NCBI RefSeq assembly: GCF_032854445.1
Contig: NC_088301.1
Span: forward strand, 9,916,281-9,980,280
Length of the DNA stretch: 64,000 nt
Reading direction: 5' to 3'
Origin: Liolophura sinensis
Taxonomy: Eukaryota > Mollusca > Polyplacophora > Chitonida > Chitonidae
Part shown: one piece after another, positions 1 to 11,378 of the stretch
How the letters are laid out: each line of letters starts with the position of its first letter
Numbering within the stretch: the first letter of the stretch is position 1
The notes under the pieces: model-generated
The model's input: only the letters and a program-made list of their open reading frames with translations
Databases searched by the model: none
What the model was told of the DNA's origin: nothing
Program-made: the position numbers and the translations under genes

Positions 1-92
1 AGCGATCGCTGTGAGTTCTAACACAGCTCATGCTGGATTCCTCGCCTTCGCATAAGCGAAATATTTTATTTATTTTATTATAATTTTAAACT
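1..92 (+). mobile_element. SINE fragment, internally deleted
   Basis: The first bases resemble the tRNA-like head of the local SINE family (a box-B-like 'gtgagttctaa' followed by 'agctcatgctgg'). They then jump to the 3' tail ('cataagcgaaatatttta'). The middle of the element is missing. It abuts an antisense copy. Confidence 0.4.
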
Positions 93-236
93 ATTTATTT
101 GATTCATGTTTTACGCTGCGTTCAAGAATGTTTCACTTATATGACGGCGGCCAGCATTATTGTAGGAGAAAACTGGAGCCAGGGGAGAAAACCACGATCA
201 TCAGCATGTTGCCGGAAGACCACCCCACGTGCGACA
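93..236 (-). mobile_element. tRNA-derived SINE, 3' part, antisense
   Basis: Read on +, it begins with the AT-rich tail and 'atttgattcatgttttacgc', continues through 'gacggcggccagcattat', and ends near 'cccacgtgcgac'. It matches the tail and body of the better preserved copies at 19868 and 45644 but is diverged. The head is missing. Confidence 0.65.
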
Positions 237-2745
237 AATAAAACAAGAGAAGACGTGGGGTCCAAAGGAGATCGGACCCACTATGACGCCAAATTCGTCG
301 CAGTGGGATTGATACCCACTGCCAGAACTCGGAATGTACGAATGCGTGGTGCATTCCATTTTCGAATACAGCATTGTGAAAGAGGATCGCTCCACCGTCC
401 TCTGTCTCTTCACAAAATATGTGCGATCGCCTCAAGGGTCCTAATCCCTTGTGCAAATACTATTACCACTCGGTGTCCACAGCCTATCACCTTACCAAGC
501 GAGAGCGTTCCGCCACAGTCTAACCCGCTATGGTGGTGTCGTCCCTGTCCGCCTATATTACTTATCCTGCCGTCAGTTGTTGGTGTAAAATTGGGATAGA
601 AGCCGTCTCTGAACAATGTTCCTTAGGATGTCCTTCCGTCATGATCCGTCGCCGCCTATGTACGACCTGTGTGAGAGGTCGAGCTCGCAAAAGAATGAAA
701 AGAAAAAGATCCCACTACAGCACTGCTTCCATCCTTCATCAGCTGTACCACCAGCCCTATAACCTCGGCCAATATAGCGAGATGGTTAACTCCCTATCAC
801 ATCAGCACAGATTCCCCGGGACACGTAGTCATAATTTTCAGAACTGCAGCATGCCGTCAGGCTTTTCCAAATATATGTTCCCAAGTTAAGTCCTGGTTAC
901 CCGAAAAGGAGAGTAACCGCGTCATCATGGGAAGGATCGACAATTAGTGGCAAGCACGCTTGCGAAAAGACACGATGGAAATCGTGAATTGGTGACGTGC
1001 ACATACATTCTCTTGACAATCGCCTGCGTGGTTTCTATCCGCACCAAGACTGGCGCCAATCTCATTGATGCATTACAGACCATCTTCAAAATAATGTAAA
1101 CAACAACAAAATATAGTTTCCCATAGAGATTACGGCCGATACAATACCAGTCAAAACACATGGAGTCTTAACGGCAAGATTCAGTTTCTCGTGAATTCCC
1201 ATGTGAAAGATAACACTAGCATCCAATCGGTCGTACCCAAGACACACCGACGACTGTTTGTAGCCGACCTCGCCACAAGTCACACAGTTTCTTTGGTATG
1301 TGGCTGGTAGTAAAGTCAAATCCTTGCCGGGTGGTACGAATCCAGTTCTCGGGCCTTGACACAGTGACTTTCAGAGCAACGCTACCACCAGTGGAATTGG
1401 GATGAAAGTACGTCATGGCACAAAGAAACGATGAGCAATATAAGAGCGGAATAGAAGTCTCAAATGCAAAAACAGTGGCCGATGGAAAAAACTCTCACTC
1501 GCTATGTATTCGTGTCGCAAAACGGAGCTGTAAAAGCATCAACAGCGTCAACTTTCATGAAGTCCTAATATCTCTCGGTAGCAAAATCTCTAGTCTTGCA
1601 AAATCGACTTTTCCGAAATGGCGAAACAGACAATTATAGACAGCTAATTAAACCCTGTCAGCTGGAATATATATATATATACTCTCGAACAACATACCAG
1701 AATGTTCTAGTTTCGATGGACCGAAATAATTAACACATTTACAACAAATCGCAGTTGATTCTGGGAAGAACGACCTATTTACTCTGCAGAAAAAAAAACA
1801 TATACATTGACAATGAGTATCCGAAAAGATCACTCGGGCTAAATATATAATGACCAGCTTTCACCTTGCAAACAGCCAAGATCTAGGTCAAAACCTGGTT
1901 AGCATCAAGCCGGCCGAGTCCACTCATAATGCATAACAATGAAATGGACACAGTGAATTACAGACGGGGTCACAAGAGGTGTGTCTGAATTCAATGGGAC
2001 TGAATACCGGATTTACCTTTGGGGAAAAAAGGTAGAATAGTACCAAGGTATATTTATACAGTACACTGAGACTGTCAGCACTGTAACCATGTCAGAATGA
2101 GAAATATGTCTGCTGAGAATTATCGATAGCGACGTCGAGTCAAGAGCAAGCAAGCAAACAATCAGTGAATCAATATGCATGTGGTTATAATTTTAGACGA
2201 ACATACTTGATTGATCTGAAGAATTCACATGTCCTTGATCACACACAGTCCCACCTACCATGAGTAAACAGTGCAATATGGACACGGGTAACAAACTTCC
2301 CGTTTGTTTGTTAATGACCAGGTGAATCAACCAAAAACTACGTTAGGGCTGCAAACCCATAAAAAAGAACAGTTTAATTGTTTATCGGAAATCTGATAAT
2401 TTAAGCGGCGTCCTTTTGACAATGGTGTTCAGTTAAACGATTCTTGTCGTCACGATAGGTTTGTTCTCATAATGCGCTCACCAGGTTGCCGTTCTGTCAC
2501 ACTACTTTTAGATAGTTCAGCTACGGAGATGTAAAAGTGGAATGATGCGAAAAAAAAAACATTTTTGGAGGAAATAAAAAAAGTTTGTGCTCCAAGTTAA
2601 AAAGTCTCGGACCCGGGTTTAAAACTCTGGGCTCACACTATAAAAGTCGGGGCACATTTCTTATTATCAACGACAAAGCCTAATAAGAAGCAGATTTTAA
2701 TGAGATTTGCGCTGTCAATGAAACAGAAAAAACACTCTGCATGTA
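237..2745. other. No supported gene
   Basis: About 2.5 kb in which I recognise no gene. Several 60-120 codon open frames exist on both strands (for example 530-889 on + and 925-1416 on -), but they show no family motif and no splice context. There is a short AT microsatellite near 1667-1681. Confidence 0.5.
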
Positions 2746-2985
2746 CTTATTTATTTATTTATTTGATTGGTGTATTATACCGTACTCAAGAATATTTCAC
2801 TTATAGGAAAGCGGCCGGCATTATGGTGGGAGGAAACCGGTCTGAACCCTTGGGAAAACCACGACTATCCGCAAACCTTTGCACTTATGGCCGGAGAGAA
2901 AATCAGCATGGATTCACAGTGACGGCATTGGTGAGAGACTTCTGCGTCATTGCGCCGTGCTGGCGTCCTAACCCCCTTGGCCACA
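2746..2985 (-). mobile_element. tRNA-derived SINE, near full length, antisense
   Basis: On + it starts with (TTTA)n and 'gattggtgtattataccgtactcaag'-type tail sequence, passes through the GC-rich body, and ends in a tRNA-like head ('gattcacagtgacggcattggtgag...ctggcgtcctaaccccct'). Reversed, this gives A-box- and B-box-like blocks. It is diverged from the young copy at 45644. Confidence 0.75.
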
Positions 2986-3335
2986 GAAGCTCCAATATAG
3001 CATAAAGATCCCCTAAATAAAAGACTTCTTTCTCAACCTCAACGGTCCTGCCAACCCAGGTGTGTACCATAAAACCTTCAGAAAGGATAAAGAACAAGAA
3101 CTGAAGCTAAATATGTGAGACATTTGAATATACTTAATCCAGTCCGGGTGAACTCAGGCGAGCTACTGGCCTTTAGAGCACCAAGTCCATTTTGAGTAAC
3201 GTTGTGACTTTACGTGACCAATGTAGACGTCTACGATAATCTGAAAGGCTGTGTGGTTTGTTTGTATATCCATTGATGTATTATTTGGTTGAATTATGTT
3301 TACACCATTAACGATAGAATTGTTGGCTGACGGCA

Positions 3336-3560
3336 TAGGTCGTGGTTAGCGTTCCAGCGCAGCGCAATGACTCAGCAGTCTCCCATTAATATAGTCGATA
3401 TGAGTCTAAGTCCAGTCCATGCTGCCTTCCTCTCCCGCCGTACGTGGGAAGGCCTGCCAACAATCTGCGCATGGTCGTGCGTTTTCCCCGGGCTCTGTCC
3501 GGTTTCCACCCACTATAATGCTGGTCGCCGATGTATACATGAAATATTCTTGATTATGGC
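3336..3560 (+). mobile_element. tRNA-derived SINE, sense, with head
   Basis: The head has a box-A-like 'tggttagcgttccagcgcag' and a box-B-like 'gagtctaagtcc'. The body follows with 'ccgtacgtgggaaggcctgcc' and 'gtttccacccactataatgctgg', then the tail start 'gaaatattcttgattatggc'. The terminal A-rich tail is cut by the next copy. Confidence 0.75.
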
Positions 3561-3645
3561 CATCCCGCAGGTTGCTGGCAGACCTTATCAGGTACACCTG
3601 AGAGGAAGCCAGCATGAGCTGGACTTGAACTCACAGTGACCTCAT
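3561..3645 (-). mobile_element. SINE fragment, antisense, abutting the previous copy
   Basis: 'gcaggttgctggcagacctt', then 'gaggaagccagcatgagctgg' and 'acttgaactcacagtgacc' are the body and tRNA-like head read in reverse. The copy is joined directly to the 3' side of the sense copy, making an inverted SINE pair. Confidence 0.7.
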
Positions 3646-3779
3646 TTATTGGAGAGACGCAATAAAAGTTCTAGGCTAATGAGTTTTATAAGTATGCAAT
3701 CTGTGTAATATGCTATAGTTTATAGGTTGTCAATAATCAAAACATGTATCTCCGTACAGTTCATTCATGTAGAGATTAC

Positions 3780-4290
3780 CGTCATAAGTATTATAATATC
3801 ATCTGCAATCTTTATACTCTAGTCTGATGAATATAATCTTCATTCCTTACCCTCTAATGACTAATTTGATTCAGTCTGCAGTCATTTCTTTCTACGCTTT
3901 AAAGGTCATGCTTTCCATTGTTCTTAGGCCAGCTGAAACCCTGTACTACTGAGCGAGTTAACTTCTTGACTAACCGGATATCATCTGTAATCCCCATGTC
4001 CTACTTTTCTATCTTCTACTATGTAATTCACAATCCCAACTCTGTATATCTTGTACACCTTATCTTTTGCAACTAATAATCTGCAACCTTCAATCTCAAA
4101 TTCTGAAAATGGTTTCTTGCGGGCTAATTTAACGTAGTCTACAAACCTTACCCTATGCACTCTAGAAAAAGCAACGTTTTTGCTTAATCTGATGAAATTT
4201 GCAATCCTTACTTCTTACTCATGTTAATGCTATCTCCATCATTAATATGGCATAATCTGCAACCGTTACATTCTACTCAGATAACGGCTA
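3780..4290. repeat. Degenerate tandem repeat, about 40-60 bp unit
   Basis: A motif like 'ataatctgcaatccttac' followed by 'tctactc' recurs, with variation, near 3790, 3828, 3868, 3978, 4023, 4078, 4138, 4193 and 4249. The units are strongly decayed and spacing varies, so this is an eroded minisatellite rather than an active one. Confidence 0.45.
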
Positions 4291-4611
4291 ATATCAAAGC
4301 GAAAACGAACGAACTAGTCCTGTATTCTTCCAATCAAAGGCAGTGTTATGATTGTGAGTGCACTCACGGAGCAGCAGTTACAGCAGGCGACTGTGCTAAC
4401 ACAAAACCAGCGCGTGCTATAGGTAAAGTTGTCGGAAAACTGTGTAAACTGTTAAGACTCATTTACCACCAACATTTAACTGACAGCCTTGTTTAATCAG
4501 ATGCTTGTTCTCACCACGATTTGGCGGTCCTCTCCAAAACGCACATCTCTTAGTAACTACATTATACATGAGTGGGGATTCAGCATGGGATTCATCCTGA
4601 TGATGTTCGTC

Positions 4612-7010
4612 GTGGTGACGCCTCTTGTAGGCGGTAAGGTAAGCGCCATGGTGACGCCTCTTGTAGGCGGTAAGGTAAGCGCCATGGTGATGCCTCTTGT
4701 AGGCGGTAAGGTAAGCGCCATGGTGACGCCTCTTGTAGGCGGTAAGGTAAGCGCCATGGTGACGCCTCTTGTACGTGGTAAGATAAGCGCCATGGTGACG
4801 CCTCTTGTACGTGGTAAGATAAGCGCCATGGTGACGCCTCTTGTAGGCGGTAAGGTAAGCGCCATGGTGACGCCTCTTGTAGGCGGTAAGGTAAGCGCCA
4901 TGGTGACGCCTCTTGTAGGCGGTAAGGTAAGCGCCATGGTGACGCCTCTTGTAGGCGGTAAGGTAAGCGCCATGGTGACGCCTCTTGTAGGCGGTAAGGT
5001 AAGCGCCATGGTGACGCCTCTTGTAGGCGGTAAGGTAAGCGCCATGGTGACGCCTCTTGTACGTGGTAAGATAAGCGCCATGGTGACGCCTCTTGTAGGT
5101 TGTAAGGTAAGCGCCATAGTGACGCCTCTTGTAGGCGGTAAGGTAAGCGCCATGGTGACGCCTCTTGTAGGCGGTAAGGTAAGCGCCATGGTGACGCCTC
5201 TTGTACGGGGTAAGATAAGCGCCATGGTGACGCCTCTTGTACGTGGTAAGATAAGCGCCATGGTGACGCCTCTTGTAGGCGGTAAGGTAAGCGCCATGGT
5301 GACGCCTCTTGTAGGCGGTAAGGTAAGCGCCATGGTGACGCCTCTTGTAGGCGGTAAGATAAGCGCCATGGTGACGCCTCTTGTACGTGGTAAGCTTCAT
5401 GGTCACCTCTCTTGTACGTCGTAAGGTAACCGTCATGGTGACCCCTCTTGTAGGTGGTAAGGTAAGGGTCGTGGTGACATCTCTTATACGTGGTAAGGTA
5501 AGCTTCGTGGTGACCTCTCTTGTAGGTGGTAAGGTAAGCGTCGTGGTGACCCCTCTTATCGGTGGTAAGGTAACCGCCGTGGTGACCCCTCTTGTAGGTG
5601 GTAAGGCAACTGTCGTAGTGACCCTTCTTGTACGTGGTAAAGTAAGCGTCGTGGCGACCTCTCTTGTGGGTGGTAAGGTAAGTGTCGTTGTGACCTCTCT
5701 TGTACGTGGTAAGAAAAGCGTCATGGAAACCCTTCTAGTAAGTGGTGAGGTAAGCGTCGTGGTTACCCCTCTTGTAGGTAGTAAGGTAAGTGTCGTGGTG
5801 ACCTCTCTTATATGTGGTGAGGTAAGCGTCGTGGCGACCTCTCTTGTGGGTGGTAAGGTAAGTGTCGTTGTGACCTCTCTTGTACGTGGTAAGGTAAGCG
5901 CCATGGCGACCCCTCTTGTAGGTGGTAAGGTAAGTGTCGTGGTGACCCCTCTTGTAGGTGGTAAGGTAAGTGTCGTGGTGACCCCTCTTGTAGGTGGTAA
6001 GGTAAGGGTCATGGTGATCTCCCTTGTACGTGGTGATCTAAGCATCGTGATGATCCCTCTTGTACGTGGTAAGGTAAGCGTCATGGTGACCCCTCTTGTA
6101 CGTGGTAAGATAAGTGTCGTGGTGCTTATCTTGTAGGTGGTAAGGTAAGGGTCGTGGTGACCTTTCTTGTACATGGTAAGGTAAGTTTCGCGGTGACCCC
6201 TCTTGTACGTGGTAAGATAACCATCGTGGAGGCCTCTCTTGTATGTGGTAAGGTAAGCTTGGTGGTGACCCCTCTTGTACGTGGTAAGATAAGTGTCGTG
6301 GTGCTTATCTTCTAGGTGGTAAGGTAAGCGTCATGGTGACCCCTCTTGTACGCGGCAAGATAAGTGTCATGGTGACCTCTCTTGTATGTGGTGAGGTAAG
6401 CGTCGTGATGACCCCTGTTGTACGTGGTAAGGTAAGCGTCGTGGTGACCCCTCTTGTACTCGGTAATTTAAGCGTCGTGGTGACCCCTCTTTAGGTGGTA
6501 AGGTAAGTGTCGTGGTGATCCCTCTTGTATGTGGTAAGGTAAGTGTCATGGTGACCCCTCTTGTAGATGGTAAGGTAAGCGTCGTGGTTACCTCTCTTGT
6601 ACGTGGTAAGGTAACTGTCGTGCTGACGTTTCTTGTAGGTGGTATGGTAAGCGTCATGGTGACCCCTCTTGTACTCGGTAAGATAAGCGTCGTGGTGACC
6701 CCTCTTTAGGTGGTAAGGTAAGCGTTGTGGTGACCTCTCTTGTACGTGGTGATGTAAGCGTCGTGATGATCCCTTTTGTACGTGGTAAGGGGAGGCATCG
6801 TGGTGACCTCTCTTGTATGTGGTAAGGTAAGCGTCGTGGTGACCCCTCTTGTAGATGGTAAGGTAAGCGTCGTGGTTACCTCTCTTGTACGTGGTAAGGT
6901 AACTGTCGTGCTGGCGTTTCTTGTAGGTGGTAAGGTTAGCGTCGTGGTGACCCCTCTTATACATGGTAAGGTAGATGTCGTGGTGAACCCTCTTGTAGGT
7001 GGTAAGGGGG
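4612..7010. repeat. 36-bp minisatellite, about 66 units
   Basis: The unit is 36 bp ('gtgacgcctcttgtaggcgg' then 'taaggtaagcgccatg'). The 5' third (about 4612-5397, 22 units) is nearly homogeneous, with two interspersed variants ('taggcggtaaggtaagc' and 'tacgtggtaagataagc'). The 3' two thirds is diverged. Because 36 is a multiple of 3 and the unit lacks stops in several frames, long 12-residue-periodic open frames appear on both strands: 311 aa on + at 4489-5424 and 571 aa on - at 4459-6174. I treat these as by-products of the repeat, not genes. Confidence 0.95.
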
Positions 7011-8118
7011 GGGAGCGTTTGTTATGGATCAAACAAATACATCAGCTTAAAGCATGCTGGCAATCATTTGGCGAAACTGGCTATAATTGCCTATCGTGAC
7101 ATAGACGGTTCATTATTTCCCGCAATTCTCATCATCGCCCTGTGTGTTTTAGTCACACGTGAAACTGAAATTATATCATCTTGTTACCTTTGTAACTATG
7201 TGCAAAATAACACAGCAGAAATTTATACATGTAGTGCATCATCGACCTAAAATGTCTGTGTTGCAAGATTATTTTGCTAATTTTCAAACAACTGCGATTT
7301 GCAGTTTTCTAGAAAAACGACAAAAAGCACTGTTCTGAAAGAATAATTTTGATATCTTCCGAGCAAGAACAGTCTAGGCATAATACCAGCTTTCGGTTTG
7401 GAAACCTAATAAAACTTAACGCTGTTGATTTACGAATGCTGTGATGATGCTTATGATGTATTCAGAAAAATTAGATAACAGCGCCTGCACTAAAACTAGA
7501 TGTTTGTTACATAGAAACAATTCAACCCAACATCCTGATCAGCAAACATAGTCTATTACACAAACAAAAACATTCACATTCGTTTTAACTAGTGTATGCA
7601 CATGAACAAAGATAAGGATATACAATCGTAGTTTCACGATTAAGGTGTGTGTTTCATCTATCTTTTTCAGCCCTTTGAGTTGGGCCATTCGGAAAGGATA
7701 CTAAAGCGAGAAGGTATGTACCTGTAGCACATACATGTAAACGTGTATTTAGAGTGATCAGTATTCAACGGCGCGCGCGTAACACGTGACCACACCTCCT
7801 CCTATCCACGACAAGAAGTGGTTGGCAGACAATGGCGCATGCATGAGGTTTGAATTTAAATTTGAGCTGTTTTCCTGTGCGTATAAAAGTAAAATATATA
7901 ACTTTAATATTGTTAAATCCAACATTTTGGCATTTTTGGAAGGGCATCGTAGCGGGGCGTTTAAGTTGCTGCTTTCTGAGGATTTACATGTATAGTTGAA
8001 ACCCAGTGTGATGTAAATGATGATGAGACTTAAATTTCATATGACATAAAAATCAACTTAATAATGATGACCTGCTAGAGCATGCGCCCTAAGGCAAGAT
8101 CATACCAAAGGACACGTT
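7011..8118. other. No supported gene
   Basis: Unique-looking AT-rich DNA between the minisatellite and the CUB gene. The short open frames at 6999-7250 and 7765-7995 have no recognisable content. Exons of the CUB gene could lie here, but I find none with a domain signature. Confidence 0.4.
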
Positions 8119-8213
8119 CGGTTGCCTCCCACCACAATGCTGGCCGTCGTCGTACAAGTGACATATTCTTGAGTATGTCATAAAAGAGCGATCAAATAAA
8201 TAAATAAAGAAAG
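8119..8213 (+). mobile_element. SINE 3' fragment, sense
   Basis: 'gcctcccaccacaatgctgg', then 'acatattcttgagtatgtca' and a terminal 'atcaaataaataaataaag' match the body-to-tail part of the SINE family. The head is missing. Confidence 0.65.
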
Positions 8214-8321
8214 AAATACTAAAAGACACTTTTGTATGGGTAAACAAGGGGTGATACATTTCAAAACTACATTGTTTTCAATAAGTAATTACACCAGGAA
8301 GTGCCCTGTCCTGTTTTGTAG

Positions 8322-8573
8322 TCAAATCATGTGGAACGACGGATCTTCGCAGACACTCCGGGTACATATCTACTCCAAATTACCCGGACAACTACCCAGA
8401 TAACACCACCTGTATCTACTCTATCCGGCCAGAAAACGTCACCTCTTTCATCGTCCACTTTTACACCTGTGCCTGTCACCTGGAAGACTCTTCGGTTTGT
8501 TCTTTCGACTTCATCGAGTTCGGCAATGACGGACGGAAGCTTTGTGGTAATAAACCCTCAGAGAGATTCTCAG
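8322..8573 (+). CDS. CUB-domain protein, penultimate exon (partial gene)
   Basis: Translated in the frame that starts with a split codon (2 nt after the acceptor 'ttttgtag'), this 252-nt exon encodes most of a CUB domain. It shows KSCG at the start, then SGYISTPNYPDNYPDNTTC, a central FIVHFY strand, CSFDFIEFGNDG and KLCGN. The four canonical CUB cysteines are present, plus an extra C-A-C pair in the middle. The donor 'cag|gtaaag' leaves one base, which the exon at 10199 completes. CUB domains are extracellular ligand-binding beta-sandwiches. Which CUB protein this is cannot be told, because upstream exons are not visible. A long open frame in another register (8331-8606) overlaps and is spurious. 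Confidence 0.8.
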
Positions 8574-8612
8574 GTAAAGCAGACTGATCTCCATCGTAAA
8601 TTGTAGGTGTTT

Positions 8613-9780
8613 GTATTCTGAAGCCATACAGGGATCCTGGTGACAACGTGATTCTATTCAAAGCTCCTCGCGATGACACGATTCTATACAGGGGCCCTGG
8701 CGATGACGCGATTCTATATAGGGACCCTGGCGATGACGCGATTATATGCAAGGCCCTTCAATATGCCTTAGATGCCTATACATTCTGTACAGGGCCATTC
8801 GCCATGACGTGATTATATACACCGAGGGACCCTGGGAACGAAGTGATTCTATACAGGGTTCTTCGCGATAAGGTGACTCTATACGGGACCCTGGAAACGA
8901 CGTTATTCTATACAGGGAGCTTCGAGATGCAGAGGTTCTGTACAGGGATCCTCCCGATGAGTGATTCTATACAGGGAACTTCGAGATGCAGTGATTCTGT
9001 ACAGGGATCCTCCCGATGAGTGATTCTATACAGGGAACTTCGAGATGCAGTGATTCTGTACAGGGATCCTCCCGATGAGTGATTCTATACAGGGAACTTC
9101 GAGATGCAGTGATTCTGTACAGGGATCCTCCCGGTGACGTGATTCTATACAGGGGCCCTGGAAAGGAAGTGATTTTATACAGGGTCCCTGGCGGTAAGGT
9201 GATTGTATACAAGGACCCTGACAATGATGTGAATCTATACAAGGCCATTCAAGAAGTCGTCATTCTTTACAGGGCCTCCGTGATGACGTGATTCTATACA
9301 GGGGCCCTGGCAACGACGTGATTCTATATAGGGCCCTTCGAAATGGCGTGCTTCGATACTGGGCCCCTTGCTATGATGTATTTGTATACATGACCTCTCG
9401 CGATGACGATGATCACGATGATGTGATTCTACACAGTGAATCTCGCGATGAAGGGCCCCTGGTGATGATGTGATTTTATACACGGCTCCTCGTGATGATG
9501 TGATACTATATAGGGTCTCCACCTATGATGTGGTGTTGTACATAGCCTGTCGCGATGATGTGATACTATACCTGGCCTGTTGCGATGATCTGATTCTATA
9601 CAGGGTCTGTCGCCATGATGTGATGTTGTACATGCCCTGTCGCGATGACGCGATTCTATACATGGCCTCTCGCGATGACGTGTACAGAGGCCTTCGTAAA
9701 GATATAATTGTACACAGGGCACCTCGCGAATAAGCGATTCTATAGAGGTCCACTGGAGAATGTGCTTCTATGTAGGGAAC
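8613..9780. repeat. About 30-bp minisatellite inside the CUB-gene intron
   Basis: The unit resembles 'gatgacgcgattctatacag' plus 'gggccctggc'. Around 8955-9130 a 59-bp dimer ('gagtgattctatacagggaa' ... 'gtacagggatcctccc') is repeated about three times almost perfectly. The 3' part drifts to 'gtcgcgatgatgtgatacta' variants. It fills most of the intron between the two CUB exons. Confidence 0.9.
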
Positions 9781-10198
9781 GCGTCGCTCCTACTGGATGA
9801 TAATAACATCTAACACTGGCTGTAACCTCTCCACACAGAGCCGTGAATGATTACCACCATCCTGGATCTATAAAAGTTATGTGCGGCCTATCACAAAACC
9901 CAGATATACAAACAAATATCTCCTGATTTAAGTAAATATGAAAATATGCTGAAGGTTGTAAATATAAATCAGTTTCATACTGCCCACTTCACTGTTTTCA
10001 TAAAGCTAAAATAAATGAGCCGGCAGATGCCACTGAACGTACATGAAAGTATACAGAAACGTAATCCCTTAATAGGACCAGTGTTCTGACAACATCTTTA
10101 TCATCTCACAGAATATCTCTTAATGACCATCAGTACCAGTAAGTGACTACATATGTAATATCAAACTCTACACAGCATGATTTTATTTTCTCTCACAG

Positions 10199-10323
10199 TT
10201 TGGTCGTCAGGCGGTGTGGTGGATGTAACATTCTCCTCAGATGCCAGCATCAACAACACTGGATGTAACATTGTCTACGCCATTCAAAGCAAAGAAAGTT
10301 TGCATGCCAATGGAAACGTATAG
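10199..10323 (+). CDS. CUB-domain protein, last exon
   Basis: After the acceptor 'tctctcacag', two bases complete the split valine codon. The exon reads WSSGGVVDVTFSSDASINNT, then GCNIVYAIQ, the C-terminal strand of a CUB domain. A short tail follows and ends at TAG (10321-10323). Joined to 8322-8573, it makes one continuous CUB domain at the C terminus of the protein, separated by a 1.6-kb intron. The protein ends about 10 residues after the domain, so no transmembrane segment follows. Earlier exons are unidentified. Confidence 0.78.
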
Positions 10324-10406
10324 AACTTTGACGTATTCTGTGGATACACAGACAATGAAATATAAGTTAGGAGAAAGGCGTATGCTTGTTTAAAATACAG
10401 GAAGTC

Positions 10407-10412
10407 AATAAA
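10407..10412 (+). terminator. Poly(A) signal of the CUB gene
   Basis: AATAAA lies 84 nt after the CUB stop codon on the same strand. It is a plausible cleavage signal by position only. Confidence 0.4.
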
Positions 10413-10533
10413 AAGTTCAGACTTTACACAGATGTTAATACTTGGTCTTTCACACATTCATAAATACATATAAATAAAGACGTCAACCAAATGAAATCCA
10501 CGAAAACTTATCTTCTCTCCTTACCATATAAGT

Positions 10534-10895
10534 TAAAGGAAAATAAAACATAATGCAATAATGCAAATTTCAGATGAAAGTGTTTCTTTCACGGTAATAT
10601 TCTAAGCACGTCTGATAAAGTTACATGCATGTAAATCTGTATGTCCAAACACATACAGTTAATCTGAATGGTGATAATAATTATGAGTTTGATCAAACTT
10701 CACGGAGAACACATTTGTTGGCTGAAAATATCAACTTCTGGCACAGAGATATTTATTAAACATACGTAACGACCTCATGTAGAGTATTATTATGCAAAAA
10801 CAATATTTAAATTTACCAGGAGGTGGTCCTAAATACCCACCATGCAAAAATTAGTCAAAACATCTGCTGTAATTTTTATGTTTTCTCCACCTTTA
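10534..10895. mobile_element. MITE copy 1 (TIR type 'taaaggtggagaaaacataa')
   Basis: The left end 'ttaaaggaaaataaaacata', followed by 'tttcagatgaaagtg', pairs in inverted orientation with the right end 'tttttatgttttctccacct'. The same ends and an internal 'aaatacccaccat' block occur at 19087-19648. No coding capacity. Confidence 0.55.
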
Positions 10896-11298
10896 GGTAT
10901 AACCCACTGCTGATGCAGATTCTGATACAGGAGAAATGGAGTAGAAGAGCTTACCCTGTTTGTCTTTAGCATGGGGCCGGAGACTCTAATCCGTCTATAA
11001 ACCTAGACCATGTGCGACGATCATTCAAATAATCGACATATTTGTTTAGATATAGAAGTGTTCACACGATCTAGTTGTGGTGTCGATTCGTCGAAATTGA
11101 CAAGTGGGATGAAAATGAACCAGTCGGATTATGAAATGGACTTCATAAGTCGCGTTCAGAAGATGCGATTTGTCGAAAGATGCAAACGCTTGAAATTGCA
11201 CCTATATTCGAGTTCGACGGGTCGACTCGGCAATCGCACCGGTGTGAATCGTCGTTAATGCATGTCACGCTGTGAGCGGTATAGTACGAATTCTACAG
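10896..11298. other. No supported gene
   Basis: An 82-codon open frame at 11010-11258 (+) has no recognisable domain. Nothing else can be supported. Confidence 0.4.
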
Positions 11299-11378
11299 TT
11301 TATTTATTTATTTACTTGATTGGTGTTTTACGCCGTTGAAAACAACTTTCACTTATGCGACGGCGGTCAGCATTATGA
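11299..11378 (-). mobile_element. SINE 3' fragment, antisense
   Basis: (TTTA)n, then 'gattggtgttttacgccg', 'tttcacttatgcgacggcgg' and 'tcagcattat'. Only the tail and the start of the body are present. Confidence 0.65.

Noticed and set aside
530-889. 119-codon frame on +
   Set aside because: No domain, no splice or promoter support, and codon use not distinguishable from surrounding sequence.
4459-6174. 571-codon minus-strand frame (and 311-codon plus-strand frame) in the minisatellite
   Set aside because: Both follow from a 36-bp period without stops. They have no start context, no unique sequence and no domain, so I do not call them genes.
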